This document shows, piece after piece, positions 39,963 through 49,993 of a stretch of 57,446 nucleotides of DNA. Origin of the DNA: an uncultured Holophagaceae bacterium. Lineage in GTDB: Bacteria; Acidobacteriota; Holophagae; Holophagales; Holophagaceae. Position 1 is the stretch's first letter. Every line of letters begins with the position of its first letter. Below the pieces are notes generated by a model. That model was given only the letters and a program-made list of their open reading frames with translations, was not told the origin of the DNA and did not search any database. Made by a program: the position numbers and the translations under genes. Where the stretch lies: NCBI GenBank assembly GCA_903840385.1, contig CAIMFT010000049.1, positions 1 to 57,446 on the forward strand, written 5' to 3'.

Positions 39963-42122
39963 ATGTTCTTTCGCACCCTCCTGGCCTGCCTCCTCCTCGT
40001 CACCAGCCTGGGGGCCCAGAGCGGGGACACCCTGACCCTGGAAGCCCTGTCCCACCCCACCAAGAAGAAGGCCTGGTCCGGACCGGCAGCCACCCGCCTG
40101 GAGTGGCTGCCGGATGGGGGCCTGCTGCAGACCCGCCGGGACGGTGACAAGACCGTCCTCTCCCGCCTGGACGCCAGCACCTGGGAGGCTAAGCCCTTCC
40201 TTGACACGGCCCGCCTGGAGAAGGCCCTGGAGGCCGCAGGCGCCGCCATCCCCAAGGCCCAGACCGCCCTGGGCCGGGGCGGCTTCGTGTGGAACGAAGC
40301 CCGCACCGCCTTCCTGGTGGACGTGGCCGATGCCCTCTACCTGGTGGAGGCCGCCTCCGCCACCGCCCGCTGCCTCAGCAAGACCAAGGTCGATGAGCCC
40401 ACCTTCAGCCCGGATGGGACCCAGGTGGCCTTCCTCCGGGGCAATGACCTCTACCGCCAGGACGTCACCAAAGGCACCGAGACCCGCCTCACCCAGGGCG
40501 GGGGCGAGACCATCTTCAACGGCCGCCTGGACTGGGTCTACCAGGAGGAGGTCTATGGCCGGGGCAGCTTCCGCGCCTACTGGTGGGCCCCGGACTCCCG
40601 CCGCCTGGCCTACCTCAGCCTGGACGAGACCAAGGTCCCGGTCTTCACCCTCCTGGATGACCGCACTCAGCCCCAGAAGCCCCTAAAGGCCCGCTATCCC
40701 AAAGCCGGCGACCCCAACCCCACCGCCCGCCTGGGGGTGGTGGATCTGACCGGGAAGACGGCTTGGATGGAGGATCCCCACGCTGGCGAGGAGACCCTCA
40801 TCGTCCAGGTGGGCTGGGATCCCCAGGGCCGCCTGCTGGCCTCCCTGCAGGACCGCATCCAGAGCTGGCTGGAGCTCCGCACTTATGAAGGCACCAGCTC
40901 CAAGGTCCTGCTCCGCGAGGGAGGCACGGCCTGGCAGGAGCGCCTGCCCCTGCCCCTCTGGCTCCCGGATGGAAGCTTCCTCTGGGAGTCCGGCCGCACA
41001 GGCCAGCACCACGTCTACCGCCATGACCGGGACGGCAAGGCCCTTGCCGCCGTCACCGCCGGCCCCTGGGACGTGCGGAAGGTCCACGGCGTGGATCTGG
41101 CCGGCCACCTGTTCTTCGATGCCACCGAGCGCAGCCCCATCGGCCTCGACGCCTACCGCATTGGCCTGGACGGCAAGGGCCTCACCCGCCTGACCACCCA
41201 GCCCGGCACCCACCGGGTGCGCTTCAATGCCACCTACACCCAGTTCCTGGACACCTGGAGTGACCTCCAGACCCCGCCCCGCCAGTCCCTCCACAGCGCC
41301 ACCGGCCAGTCCCTGCGCCTCATCGATGCCAATCCGGCCACCGATTGGCAGGCCGTCAAGCGGGGCCGCGTCAGCTTCCAGCAGGTCAAGACCCGGGACG
41401 GCTTCCCCATGGAGACCCTGCTGGTGCTGCCCGTGGACTTCGATCCTGCCCGCAAGTACCCGGTCTTCCAGTTCACCTACAGTGGCCCCGGCGCCCAGTC
41501 TGTGCGGGATGCCTGGAACCGGGAGATGCCCTGGTACCAGTTCCTGGCCCAGCACGGCATCGCCACCTGGATCTGCGACAACCGCAGCGCCTCGGGCAAG
41601 GGCCCCGCCAGCGCCACCGGCATCCACCGCAACCTGGGTGCCCAGGAGCTCCAGGACCTGCTGGACGGCCACGCCTGGCTGAAGGCCCAGGGCTGGGCGG
41701 ACATGGACCGCCTCTGCCTGGACGGCTGGAGCTACGGCGGGTACATGGTCACCTTCGCCCTCACCCACAGCAAAGCCTGGAAGCTGGGCATCGCCGGGGC
41801 GCCCGTCACGGACTGGAGCCTCTACGACAGCATCTACACCGAGCGCTACATGGGGCTGCCCGCCGACAACAAGGAGGGCTACGCCGCAGCCTCCGTCCTG
41901 AAGGCTGCCGCCCAGCTCAGCGGGCGCCTGCTGGTCCTCCACGGCACCCTGGATGACAACGTGCATCCCCAGAACAGCATCATGCTCATCGATGCCCTCC
42001 AGAAGGCCGGGCACCCCACCCAGCTGGTGCTGCTGCCGGGCTCCGACCACAGCCCCCGCGCCCCCCAGCACGGCTGGGCCCGCACCCAGGCCATGTGGGA
42101 GTTCCTCTCCAAGTACCTGTGA
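39963..42122 (+). CDS. Secreted dipeptidyl peptidase IV (S9B family)
   Basis: A 719-aa prolyl-oligopeptidase-family enzyme. Signal peptide (about 1-19), beta-propeller (about 45-470) with the substrate N-terminus-binding Glu pair in DWVYQEEVYG, and alpha/beta-hydrolase domain with Ser in DGWSYGGYM, Asp in HGTLDDNVHPQNS and His in PGSDHSPR. It should release X-Pro or X-Ala dipeptides from peptides in the periplasm or outside. With PepQ and the POT-like carrier it makes a peptide-use cluster. The gene ends in a 116-bp convergent spacer containing a period-9 repeat. Confidence 0.93.
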   Translation: MFFRTLLACLLLVTSLGAQSGDTLTLEALSHPTKKKAWSGPAATRLEWLPDGGLLQTRRDGDKTVLSRLDASTWEAKPFLDTARLEKALEAAGAAIPKAQTALGRGGFVWNEARTAFLVDVADALYLVEAASATARCLSKTKVDEPTFSPDGTQVAFLRGNDLYRQDVTKGTETRLTQGGGETIFNGRLDWVYQEEVYGRGSFRAYWWAPDSRRLAYLSLDETKVPVFTLLDDRTQPQKPLKARYPKAGDPNPTARLGVVDLTGKTAWMEDPHAGEETLIVQVGWDPQGRLLASLQDRIQSWLELRTYEGTSSKVLLREGGTAWQERLPLPLWLPDGSFLWESGRTGQHHVYRHDRDGKALAAVTAGPWDVRKVHGVDLAGHLFFDATERSPIGLDAYRIGLDGKGLTRLTTQPGTHRVRFNATYTQFLDTWSDLQTPPRQSLHSATGQSLRLIDANPATDWQAVKRGRVSFQQVKTRDGFPMETLLVLPVDFDPARKYPVFQFTYSGPGAQSVRDAWNREMPWYQFLAQHGIATWICDNRSASGKGPASATGIHRNLGAQELQDLLDGHAWLKAQGWADMDRLCLDGWSYGGYMVTFALTHSKAWKLGIAGAPVTDWSLYDSIYTERYMGLPADNKEGYAAASVLKAAAQLSGRLLVLHGTLDDNVHPQNSIMLIDALQKAGHPTQLVLLPGSDHSPRAPQHGWARTQAMWEFLSKYL

Positions 42123-42207
42123 AACGGATGCACGTTCAAGGGGAACTGGGCAGGCGCCTGACCAGTGCTGGAGCGTGCATGGGTGGCCCAACCCAACGGG
42201 CCCTGCA

Positions 42208-42237
42208 CTTCTTGGCGTTCTTGGCGCCTTGGCGGTG
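42208..42237. repeat. Period-9 repeat, CTTGGCGTT units
   Basis: CTTGGCGTT-CTTGGCGCC-TTGGCGGTG follow one another in the convergent spacer between the peptidase and the MFS carrier. A short GGCCC/GGGCC stem lies just to its left (about 42186-42203). Confidence 0.7.
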
Positions 42238-42238
42238 A

Positions 42239-43525
42239 TCAGTTCTGGTCGACCGGGAGGGTGGGCAATGGCTTCGCCGGCAGCATGCGGTCGTAGGCCC
42301 AGAGCAGCAGGGCAGTCAGCACACCCACGCCGGTGATGGTCCAGAGCATGCCGGTGGGCCGGTGGGCCACCTCACCGAAGTGGTGCATCAGCTTGCCGCC
42401 AAACCAGCCACCAATGAGCGACCCGAGGCCGATGGGCAGGAAGGCAAAGCCCATGTAGGTCCCCTGCTGCCCCGGCGGTGCCAGGCGGGAGATGTATTCG
42501 TAGTAGCGCGGCGACTGGACGATCTCCCCGAGGGCCACGCAGACCAGGGTGATGATCACGCCGGTCACGGTGGGCATGAAGATCAGAACGATCCAGGCCA
42601 GGGACGACATCAGCGTGCCGAGGGTGACGGCCTTCACGGAGGCGATCTTCCGGGTGGCCAGGCTGATGAGCACCGTCAGGCAGATCACGGCCAGCGGCCC
42701 CGTCACCAGCAACAGCTCCGTGTCAGCCTTGGGATCGATGTACTTCACCACGTAGAGGGGCAGCGTGATGAACTCCTGCCAGTACACCACCCAGTACCCT
42801 GTGAAGATGAGCAGGAACAGCATGAACCTGGGGTTGGAGAGCACCGTCAGGAAGTTCTTCCCGGTCTGGGCCAGGGTGGGGGGTGGGGCATCCCCCTCCT
42901 TGCGCGGCTCCTTGAACAGGATCAGCACCGCGAAGAACATCACGAACACGCTGACCGCCGCCACCCGGAAGACGTTCTCGACGCTCATGTGCCGGTGGAC
43001 GTAGGACGCCGCATAGGGTCCAGCGGCGCCGCCGATGTTCACCAGGGTGTAGTAGATCGAGTAGCCGATGGAGCGGACGTTCTCTTTCGAGGCCCGGGCC
43101 GTGGTGCCCACCACCGCCGGCTTCACCAGCGCAATGCCCAGGGCCGGGAGCATCAGGAGGACCGCCACCAGGCCGCCCATGGGAATCAGGTCGCGGAGGG
43201 GCGCCATCCAGGTGGACCCGATGGAGCCCAGCAGGAAGTAGGAGCAGCTGAGGATCAGGTAGGCCAGGGAGAGCGCCCGCCGGAACCCCAGGCGGTCCGC
43301 CACGGCGCCGCCGAAGGCCGCCAGGAACCACACCAGCCCGCCGAACAGGCCCGTCAGGCTGCTGGCCTGCTGGGTGGGAAAGCCCAGGGACTCGTTCAGG
43401 TACCGGGCCAGGGAAGCAAACGCCGCGTAGTAGGACAGGCGCTCGAACAGCTCGCTGACATTCGCCACCCAGAAGGGGCGCTCGAAGCCGTCGCGGAGTT
43501 CACGCAGGCGCTGGATTGTGCTCAT
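42239..43525 (-). CDS. MFS transporter resembling POT peptide carriers
   Basis: A 428-aa, about 12-helix carrier. The first helix region reads FWVANVSELFERLSYYAAFASLARYL, which recalls the E-x-x-E-R-F-x-Y-Y-G start of POT-family proton-coupled peptide symporters. ADRLGFRRAL (motif A) follows and a GYSIYYTLVNIGGAAGPYAA helix matches the POT N-terminal half. The ATG at 43523-43525 replaces a 16-residue longer frame and has GGGAGG upstream. Substrate is inferred; di/tripeptides would fit the neighbouring DPP4 and PepQ, but other solutes are possible. Confidence 0.82.
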   Translation of the reverse strand: MSTIQRLRELRDGFERPFWVANVSELFERLSYYAAFASLARYLNESLGFPTQQASSLTGLFGGLVWFLAAFGGAVADRLGFRRALSLAYLILSCSYFLLGSIGSTWMAPLRDLIPMGGLVAVLLMLPALGIALVKPAVVGTTARASKENVRSIGYSIYYTLVNIGGAAGPYAASYVHRHMSVENVFRVAAVSVFVMFFAVLILFKEPRKEGDAPPPTLAQTGKNFLTVLSNPRFMLFLLIFTGYWVVYWQEFITLPLYVVKYIDPKADTELLLVTGPLAVICLTVLISLATRKIASVKAVTLGTLMSSLAWIVLIFMPTVTGVIITLVCVALGEIVQSPRYYEYISRLAPPGQQGTYMGFAFLPIGLGSLIGGWFGGKLMHHFGEVAHRPTGMLWTITGVGVLTALLLWAYDRMLPAKPLPTLPVDQN

Positions 43526-43606
43526 CGGGCCTCCCGGCATACAGGCAAGCCCCCCGATCGCCTCGGGGAGCAAGCGGTCAGGTTAGCCCGAACCGCCTAG
43601 ACGCCG

Positions 43607-44029
43607 CTACTTGCTGACCTTGGTGAACTCCACCACGGCCCGGAGCATGTCGCCCACAGACATGATGCCCACCAGCGCGCCCTGGCCATCCACCACACAG
43701 AGGCCGTAGAGCTTGTGGTCCAGGATGGCCTGGGCGGCGGTGCTCAGGTCCGTGTCCGGGGAGACGGTCATGGGCGCCGTGTTCATCAGGTCCTTCACCG
43801 GGGTCTTGGAGAGCAGGTAGTGGACTTCCCAGGTGTCGAGGCTGGTGGCCTTGCCCGGGCTGTAGTCCTTGATCATGCGGTCCGTGATCAGGCCCACAAA
43901 GCGCCCGGCGGCCATGACCGGCAGGCGGCGGACCGACTTCTCCTTCATCAGGTGGATGGCCTCGATGATGGAGGCATCCTGATCGATGGTGTAGGGGTTC
44001 TTCGTCATCCAGTTCGAGACGGTGGTCAT
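43607..44029 (-). CDS. CBS-domain pair protein at the end of the liv operon
   Basis: A 140-aa protein consisting of two CBS modules (about 8-62 and 76-134): MTKNPYTIDQDASIIEAIHLM, VRRLPVMAAGRFVGLITDRMI, MNTAPMTVSPDTDLSTAAQAIL and YGLCVVDGQGALVGIMSVGDML. Such pairs bind adenine nucleotides and tune a partner protein. It lies 10 bp after livF on the same strand, so it is likely co-transcribed and might sense energy charge for the importer or a catabolic enzyme. This link is positional only. Confidence 0.9.
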   Translation of the reverse strand: MTTVSNWMTKNPYTIDQDASIIEAIHLMKEKSVRRLPVMAAGRFVGLITDRMIKDYSPGKATSLDTWEVHYLLSKTPVKDLMNTAPMTVSPDTDLSTAAQAILDHKLYGLCVVDGQGALVGIMSVGDMLRAVVEFTKVSK

Positions 44030-44039
44030 TGGAATCTCC

Positions 44040-44736
44040 TCACATGCCCAAGAAGGCTTTTTTCACGTGTTCATCGTTGAGCAGGTCGCTGCCCTTGCCC
44101 GTCAGCACCACCCGTCCGGTCTCCATGACGTAGGCCCGGTGCGAGATGCGGAGGGACTGGTACACGTTCTGCTCCACGAGGAGGATGGTAACGCCTTCCT
44201 TGTTGATGCCGGTAATGATGTCAAAGATGTTCTTCACCAGCAGGGGCGACAGGCCCAGGGAGGGCTCATCCAGCAGCAGCACCTTGGGATTGGCCATGAG
44301 GCCCCGGGCGATGGCCAGCATCTGCTGCTCGCCGCCGGACATGGTGCCGCCCAGCTGCTTCTCGCGCTCTTTCAGGCGGGGGAACAGGTTGAACACCCAC
44401 TCGATGTTCTTCTCCCGGTCGGGGCGGGTGGCCTTGACGTAGGACCCCATGCGGAGGTTCTCCATCACGGTCATCTCGGGGAAGATGCGCCGCCCTTCCG
44501 GGACCTGGACCAGGCCGGCTTCCACCACATGGTGGGGGGCCATCCTGCTCATGTCCTGGCCCTCGAAAGTGATGCTCCCGGAGGTGGGCTTCACGAGGCG
44601 GGAGATGTTCTTCAGGGTGGTGGACTTGCCGGCACCATTGGCGCCAACCACGGTGACGATCTCGCCCTGGTTGACTTCCAGGTCCACGTCCCAGAGCACC
44701 TTGAGATCGCCGTAGGCGAAGTTGAGCTTCTCGATC

Positions 44737-44744
<8 letters not shown>
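44040..44744 (-). CDS. livF: Branched-chain amino acid ABC transporter ATP-binding protein LivF
   Basis: 234 aa from the ATG at 44742-44744 (MLKIEKLNFAYG); a GTG 9 nt upstream is an alternative. Walker A GANGAGKSTTLKNI, QVPEGRRIFPEMTVMENL, signature MSGGEQQMLAIARGLM, Walker B LLLDEPSLGLSP. The PEGRRIFP motif is characteristic of LivF rather than LivG. Overlaps livG by 8 nt. Works with LivG to drive uptake. Confidence 0.95.
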
Positions 44745-45455
<711 letters not shown>

Positions 45456-45456
<1 letters not shown>

Positions 45457-46505
45457 CAGACCGCCTCCCGCTTCTGGCGCGCGGCCATCTTCTTGACGAA
45501 GCCCATAAGCCCGTCAGGCATGAACAGGATCACCACCACCACCAGGATGCCGTAGAGCAGCACGTGGGCATGGGAGAGGTTCTCCTTGAGGAAGATCCCG
45601 ATCTTCGAGTCGGCACTGACCATGCCCACCTTCACCAGCAGGTCGGTGACCATGTTGCTGCGCAGAGCCTCGGAGAGAGGCACCAGGATGAGGGCGCCGA
45701 GCACAGGTCCCCACAGGGTACCCATGCCACCGATGATGCAGATGAGCATGATCTGGACGGACACATCCAGGCCGAGCACCGTGGGCGGGTCCACGAAGCC
45801 GACGTAGATCCCATAGAAGCTGCCGGTCAGGGAGGTGAGGACGGCCGAGATGACCAGGGCGACGTTTTTGTAGAACGCGATGTTGATGCCCAGGGAGTGG
45901 GCGGCGTCCTGATCCTCACGGATGGCCTGGAGGAAGTAGCCCAGCTTGGAGTGCTGGATCCATAGGGTCAGGACGATGGTGAACAAGGCCAGGAAGAGGC
46001 CGAGGTAGTAGAAGGGCACCTTGGTCAGGAAGTCAGTGATCACCGTGGCGCCGATCTTGAAGGCCGGCAGCTCCGTGGCGAGGATGCCCTCGGCACCGTT
46101 GGTCAGGGCGGTCAGGTTGATGGCCGACAAGCGCATGATCTCGGCCACGGCGATGGAGGCCAGCACGAAGTAGGGGCCGCGGAGGCGGAAGCAGATGCTA
46201 CCGATGATCAGTGCTACCACGATGACGGCGGCCATGCCGGCCCAGACGCCCACCCAGGGTGGGATCTGCTTGGTGTGCATGAGCATCATGGTGGTGTAGG
46301 CACCCACGCCGAAGTAGGCGGCATGACCCACGGAGTGCTGGCCCGCATAGCCACCCAGGATGTTCCAGCTCTGGCCCTGAGCCACGCTCAGGAACAGCAG
46401 GATCATGATGTGCAGGGCGTAGGGGCTTTCCAGGTAGCGGGGGATGATGAGCAGGCCCCCCAGTGCGAGGAGCAGGAAGACGGCCTTGAGGATGGTCTTG
46501 TTCAT
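45456..46505 (-). CDS. livM: Branched-chain amino acid ABC transporter permease LivM
   Basis: A 349-aa permease with about ten membrane segments and the LivM signature ISAVLTSLTGSFYGIYVGFV and IGGMGTLWGPVLGAL. SWNILGGYAGQHSVGHAAYFGVGAY near the N-terminus is the usual loop with a conserved Gly-rich entrance. It starts 10 bp after livH. It pairs with LivH to form the pore. Confidence 0.95.
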
Positions 46506-46515
46506 GGGGTTCTCC

Positions 46516-47385
46516 TCAGGTCCGCGACTTGCCCATCAGGCCCGAGGGCTTGAAGAGCAGAACCAGCAGGAAGAGCACGAAGACCACAACGTCCTTCCAG
46601 CCGGAAGAGATGTAGACCGCACTCATGGACTCGGTGATGCCGATGAGCACGCCGCCGAGGGTGGCGCCGACCACGCTGCCCATGCCGCCCAGCACCGTGA
46701 TGACGAAGGCCTTCAGGGTGAAGACCCCGCCCACCTGCGGGAAGATGTAGTAGGTCGGTGAGATCAGCGCACCGGCCGTGCCCGCCAGGGCCGAGCCGAG
46801 GCCGAAGGCGATGATGGACATGCGCTTGACGTTGATCCCCATGAGCTGTGCCGCATCCCGGTCCTGGGCCGTGGCCCGGATGGCCTGGCCGGTGTCCGTC
46901 TTGAGCAGGAACCAGTACAGCGCCGCCGTGATGGCTGCGGTGATGAGGAAGGAGACCAGCAGCGGCCAGGACACCGAGACCCCGCCGCCCACCTGGATGG
47001 TGGAGGAGGAATACGAGGTGGTCAGGATCTTGTAGTCCGAGGTGAAGATCAGCATCACCGTGTTGCTCATGATGAGCCCCAGGCCGATGGTGAGCAGGAT
47101 CTGGTTCTGGGCCACGGCATCGAGGATCCGGTTGATGAAGACCTTCTGGAGGAAGCCTCCAAATGCGAACATCAGCGGGAAGGTGATCAGCACCGAGACG
47201 AAGGGGTCGATCCCCATCATGGTGAAGATGATGTAGGTGAGGTACATCCCCACCATCAGGATGTCGCCGTGGGCGAAGTTGATCACCCGCATCACACCGA
47301 AGATCAGCGTGAGACCAATGCCGATGAGGGCATAGACACCGCCGATGAGGATGCCGCTTATGAGGGATTGAAAGAAGACAGCCAT
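46516..47385 (-). CDS. livH: Branched-chain amino acid ABC transporter permease LivH
   Basis: A 289-aa permease with about eight membrane helices. The signature reads IAFGLGSALAGTAGALISPTYYIFPQ then VITVLGGMGSVVGATLGGVLIG. GVMRVINFAHGDILMVGMYLTY near the start is diagnostic of LivH. A stem-loop in the 64-bp gap upstream separates it from livK. Confidence 0.95.
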   Translation of the reverse strand: MAVFFQSLISGILIGGVYALIGIGLTLIFGVMRVINFAHGDILMVGMYLTYIIFTMMGIDPFVSVLITFPLMFAFGGFLQKVFINRILDAVAQNQILLTIGLGLIMSNTVMLIFTSDYKILTTSYSSSTIQVGGGVSVSWPLLVSFLITAAITAALYWFLLKTDTGQAIRATAQDRDAAQLMGINVKRMSIIAFGLGSALAGTAGALISPTYYIFPQVGGVFTLKAFVITVLGGMGSVVGATLGGVLIGITESMSAVYISSGWKDVVVFVLFLLVLLFKPSGLMGKSRT

Positions 47386-47411
47386 GGTCGCCTGGGGCTC
47401 CTGGAATAAGG

Positions 47412-47437
47412 CAGGGGGCGCTCGTTAGCGCCCCCTG
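47412..47437. promoter_or_regulatory. Intra-operon stem-loop between livK and livH
   Basis: Perfect 11-bp inverted repeat CAGGGGGCGCT-CGTT-AGCGCCCCCTG. No T-tract follows on the minus strand, so it is more likely a partial terminator or an mRNA-stabilising hairpin that keeps the binding-protein transcript abundant relative to the permease genes, as in other ABC importer operons. Confidence 0.7.
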
Positions 47438-47449
47438 GATAGGGTGGAT

Positions 47450-48598
47450 TCACTTCCACTTGGGGAAGGGGTAGACCGCCTTCTTGGATGCGAACTTGGC
47501 CGGCAGCACCGTCTCATAGTTGCCTTTGAGGATCTGCTGGACCAGCATCTGGTGGTCGTTCTGGTTGGTGAAGCCGTCGTAGTCGGCGAACTTGACCTCG
47601 CCCATGATGCCGTTCCACTTACCGGCCTTGAGGCCATCCCGCGTCTTGGCGCGGTCCCCGCCGCTGCCTTTGGCCGTCTCGGCCATGACCATCATGGAGG
47701 CGTAGGCGCAGGCCGCGTGGTAGGTGGGTTCCTTGCCGAACTTGGCCTTGTAGCGCGTGTAGAACTCCTTGGCACCGGGCCAGCTCACGTCCTCCGTCCA
47801 CTGGGTGCAGGAGATGACGTTCTCTGAGATGGCCGTTTCCTTGGCGAACTCAACCGTGGTGAAGCCCGCACCAGCACCCAGGAAGGCCTGGGGCTGGAGG
47901 CCCACTTCCTTGGACTGCCGCATGAGCAGGATGGCGTCAGCCACGTAGGAGACCATGAACACCAGGTCGGGATTCTTGGACTTGATCTGGGCCAGGGTGG
48001 AGCGGTAGTCGGCGCTACCCTTGGGGTAGGAGACGTCGGAGACCACCTGCATGCCCTTCTTGGCCACGTACTCCTTGGCCGTCTTGGAGGTGCTGGTGCC
48101 GAAGTCGGTGTTCTCGTAGATGAAGGCAATGGTCTTGGGCTTGCCCAAGCCAACGGCAGCGTCGATGAGGCTGGAGGCGTACTTGTCGGCGGGGGCGTTC
48201 ATGCGGAACACGAACTTCAGGCCCTGGCGCGTGATCTCTTCCTTGGCAGCAGCGGGGATCAGCAGGGGCACGTGGTACTTCTCAGCCAGCTTGGCCACGG
48301 CGTTGGAGCAGGCCGAGGTGTAGGGGCCCACCACGCCCACCACGTTGTCGCGGGTCGCCAGCTTCTCCATGGCGCTCATGGAGATCTGGGGCTTGCCGGT
48401 GTCGTCCTCCCACACCAGCTGCAGGGTGCTGTAGCCCTTCTTCTTGAGGTCTTCCTCGGCCAGCTTGATGCCGTTGGTGATGTTCTCTCCGATGGGCGCC
48501 TCGGGGCCGCTCATGGAGTTGATGACGCCGATCTTCTGCGCCACCAGGCTGGGGCTTAGCACCAGTGCTACGCCAAGGGCCAGGAAATGCTTTCGCAT
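47450..48598 (-). CDS. livK: Branched-chain amino acid ABC transporter substrate-binding protein
   Basis: A 382-aa periplasmic protein of the type I binding fold (Peripla_BP_6). Signal peptide about 1-20 (ends SPSLVAQ), then IGVINSMSGPEAPIGENITNGIKLAEEDLKKKG, DDTGKPQISMSAMEKL, VVGVVGPYTSACSNAVAKLAEKYHVPLL and YENTDFGTS motifs of the LivJ/LivK class. CGGAG 7 nt upstream. Its promoter region lies directly downstream of the porin terminator. Ligand could be leucine or other amino acids, since the fold alone does not decide. Confidence 0.92.
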   Translation of the reverse strand: MRKHFLALGVALVLSPSLVAQKIGVINSMSGPEAPIGENITNGIKLAEEDLKKKGYSTLQLVWEDDTGKPQISMSAMEKLATRDNVVGVVGPYTSACSNAVAKLAEKYHVPLLIPAAAKEEITRQGLKFVFRMNAPADKYASSLIDAAVGLGKPKTIAFIYENTDFGTSTSKTAKEYVAKKGMQVVSDVSYPKGSADYRSTLAQIKSKNPDLVFMVSYVADAILLMRQSKEVGLQPQAFLGAGAGFTTVEFAKETAISENVISCTQWTEDVSWPGAKEFYTRYKAKFGKEPTYHAACAYASMMVMAETAKGSGGDRAKTRDGLKAGKWNGIMGEVKFADYDGFTNQNDHQMLVQQILKGNYETVLPAKFASKKAVYPFPKWK

Positions 48599-48667
48599 GA
48601 CAGCTCCGTATGAAAGATGACGTTGGGGTGAACTGGTTTATTTTACCTCAGGTTAGTCCAAAAAGCG

Positions 48668-48699
48668 AAGGGACTTCTGGCAGTTGCCAGAAGTCCCTT
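48668..48699 (-). terminator. Rho-independent terminator of the porin gene
   Basis: A perfect 15-bp inverted repeat (48668-48682 with 48685-48699; arm AAGGGACTTCTGGCA). On the minus strand it is followed by CGCTTTTTGG, a short U-tract. It lies 34 bp after the porin stop and upstream of livK. Confidence 0.85.
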
Positions 48700-48733
48700 T
48701 ACTTGGTCTTACTGCATCAGATCAAGGAGCTGA

Positions 48734-49993
48734 TCAGAAGCCGATCATGAGGGAGGCCACGAAGCTGTCGCCGCCCTGCTCGCCAACCTGCCCGGCGCGA
48801 GGGACGAAGAAGTTCTTGCTGCGCATGATGTAGTCCAGCTTCAGCTTGCCGGTGGTGTACTTGCCGGGGTTGAAGAGGTAGTTGTAGCCGAGGGTGGTCT
48901 CGGTGTACTTGGGGGTGTAGTCCACACCACCAGCCAAGGGCGTGTTCACGGCGCTCTGGGTGTAGGGGTTGTAGGCGGTGTACCAGTTGCTGCTGGAGTT
49001 GTAGTTCAGCACGTCGTAGCGGGCGAGCAGCCAGTGGGCGCCCATCTTGTAGACCACGGTGCCGACATAGCCAGCGAACTTCTGGTCGAGGTGCTCGCGG
49101 CCAGGAGCGGCGGCGGCGGCGAAGACGGTGGGGAAGCGGCGACCCAGGAGGCCCGTCGCGTACTCGAAGTCGGCGTAGAGGTTGCCGGCGTTGTAGGCGT
49201 AGTAGAGGCCCTGGAGGGTGGTCTTGTCCTTGTTGTCCTTGATCTGGGTGGCGGTGGGGGCACCGACGGTCCAGGAGGAGGGGATGGTGCCGTTGGTCAG
49301 GGTGCTGTCCTTGAGGTTGGTCACACCCTCGCGGTAGTAGGCGCCGAACTTGTGGGCGGTGCCGACAGCGCCGTCATAGCGGAAGGTCCAATCCTTCTGG
49401 GCGTTGGCGTCGTTGTTCTTGCCGCCGCTGCCGTCATCCGTGGTGCCGTTGGACACGGCCAGGTTGAACTTGCCCTGGTAGTTGGCGCTGCCGAAGGCGT
49501 ACTGGGCCCAGACACCGCGGTCGCGCTTGTCACCGAAGGCGCGGTTCAGCTGGTTGCGGTCCCAGAACAGGATGTCGCGGGCGCTGACGATGGTGGCCTC
49601 GTAGGTGGTCGGCATCTTGAACTGGCCGGCCTTCAGGGTCAGGCCCTTGGCCACGGTCCAGGTGATGACGGCGTCATGCAGGACGTTGTTGCCCACGGAG
49701 GAGGTGGTGTTGTTGGGATCAAACATCAGGTTCCAGCTGACGTCATCGGACACCTTGCCGCTGAGGTAGACCTCAGAGCGCTTGATGGCGAAGGTGTTCT
49801 CAGCAAACAGAGCGTTGACACCGTAGTAGTTGGAGGTCCCACCGGGCTTGGCGGAGGTGCTCAGCCGCAGGTTGTTGTCCATCATCTGGCTGTACCAGAA
49901 CTCGATCAGGGCACCGTCGAACTTGACGGCCTGGGCCTGCGCAAAGCCAGCGGCGAGCAGGGTCGCGATACCGGCGAGGCGGGAAATCTTCAT
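48734..49993 (-). CDS. OprP/OprO-type outer-membrane porin
   Basis: A 419-aa beta-barrel: signal peptide about 1-21 (MKISRLAGIATLLAAGFAQA), then alternating hydrophobic/aromatic strands with SEVYLSGKVSDDVSWNLMFD, FKMPTTYEATIVSARDILFWDRNQLN and RDRGVWAQYAFG, and a C-terminal strand ending FVASLMIGF with terminal Phe, the outer-membrane assembly signal. The layout recalls phosphate-selective porin O/P and short-chain anion porins; specificity is not readable. AAGGAG 8 nt before the ATG. It could supply the liv importer downstream. Confidence 0.88.
   Translation of the reverse strand: MKISRLAGIATLLAAGFAQAQAVKFDGALIEFWYSQMMDNNLRLSTSAKPGGTSNYYGVNALFAENTFAIKRSEVYLSGKVSDDVSWNLMFDPNNTTSSVGNNVLHDAVITWTVAKGLTLKAGQFKMPTTYEATIVSARDILFWDRNQLNRAFGDKRDRGVWAQYAFGSANYQGKFNLAVSNGTTDDGSGGKNNDANAQKDWTFRYDGAVGTAHKFGAYYREGVTNLKDSTLTNGTIPSSWTVGAPTATQIKDNKDKTTLQGLYYAYNAGNLYADFEYATGLLGRRFPTVFAAAAAPGREHLDQKFAGYVGTVVYKMGAHWLLARYDVLNYNSSSNWYTAYNPYTQSAVNTPLAGGVDYTPKYTETTLGYNYLFNPGKYTTGKLKLDYIMRSKNFFVPRAGQVGEQGGDSFVASLMIGF

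Noticed and set aside
42186..42203. GGCCC/GGGCC stem after the DPP4-type gene as a terminator
   Set aside because: Only 5 bp with an 8-nt loop and no T-tract; too weak to call.
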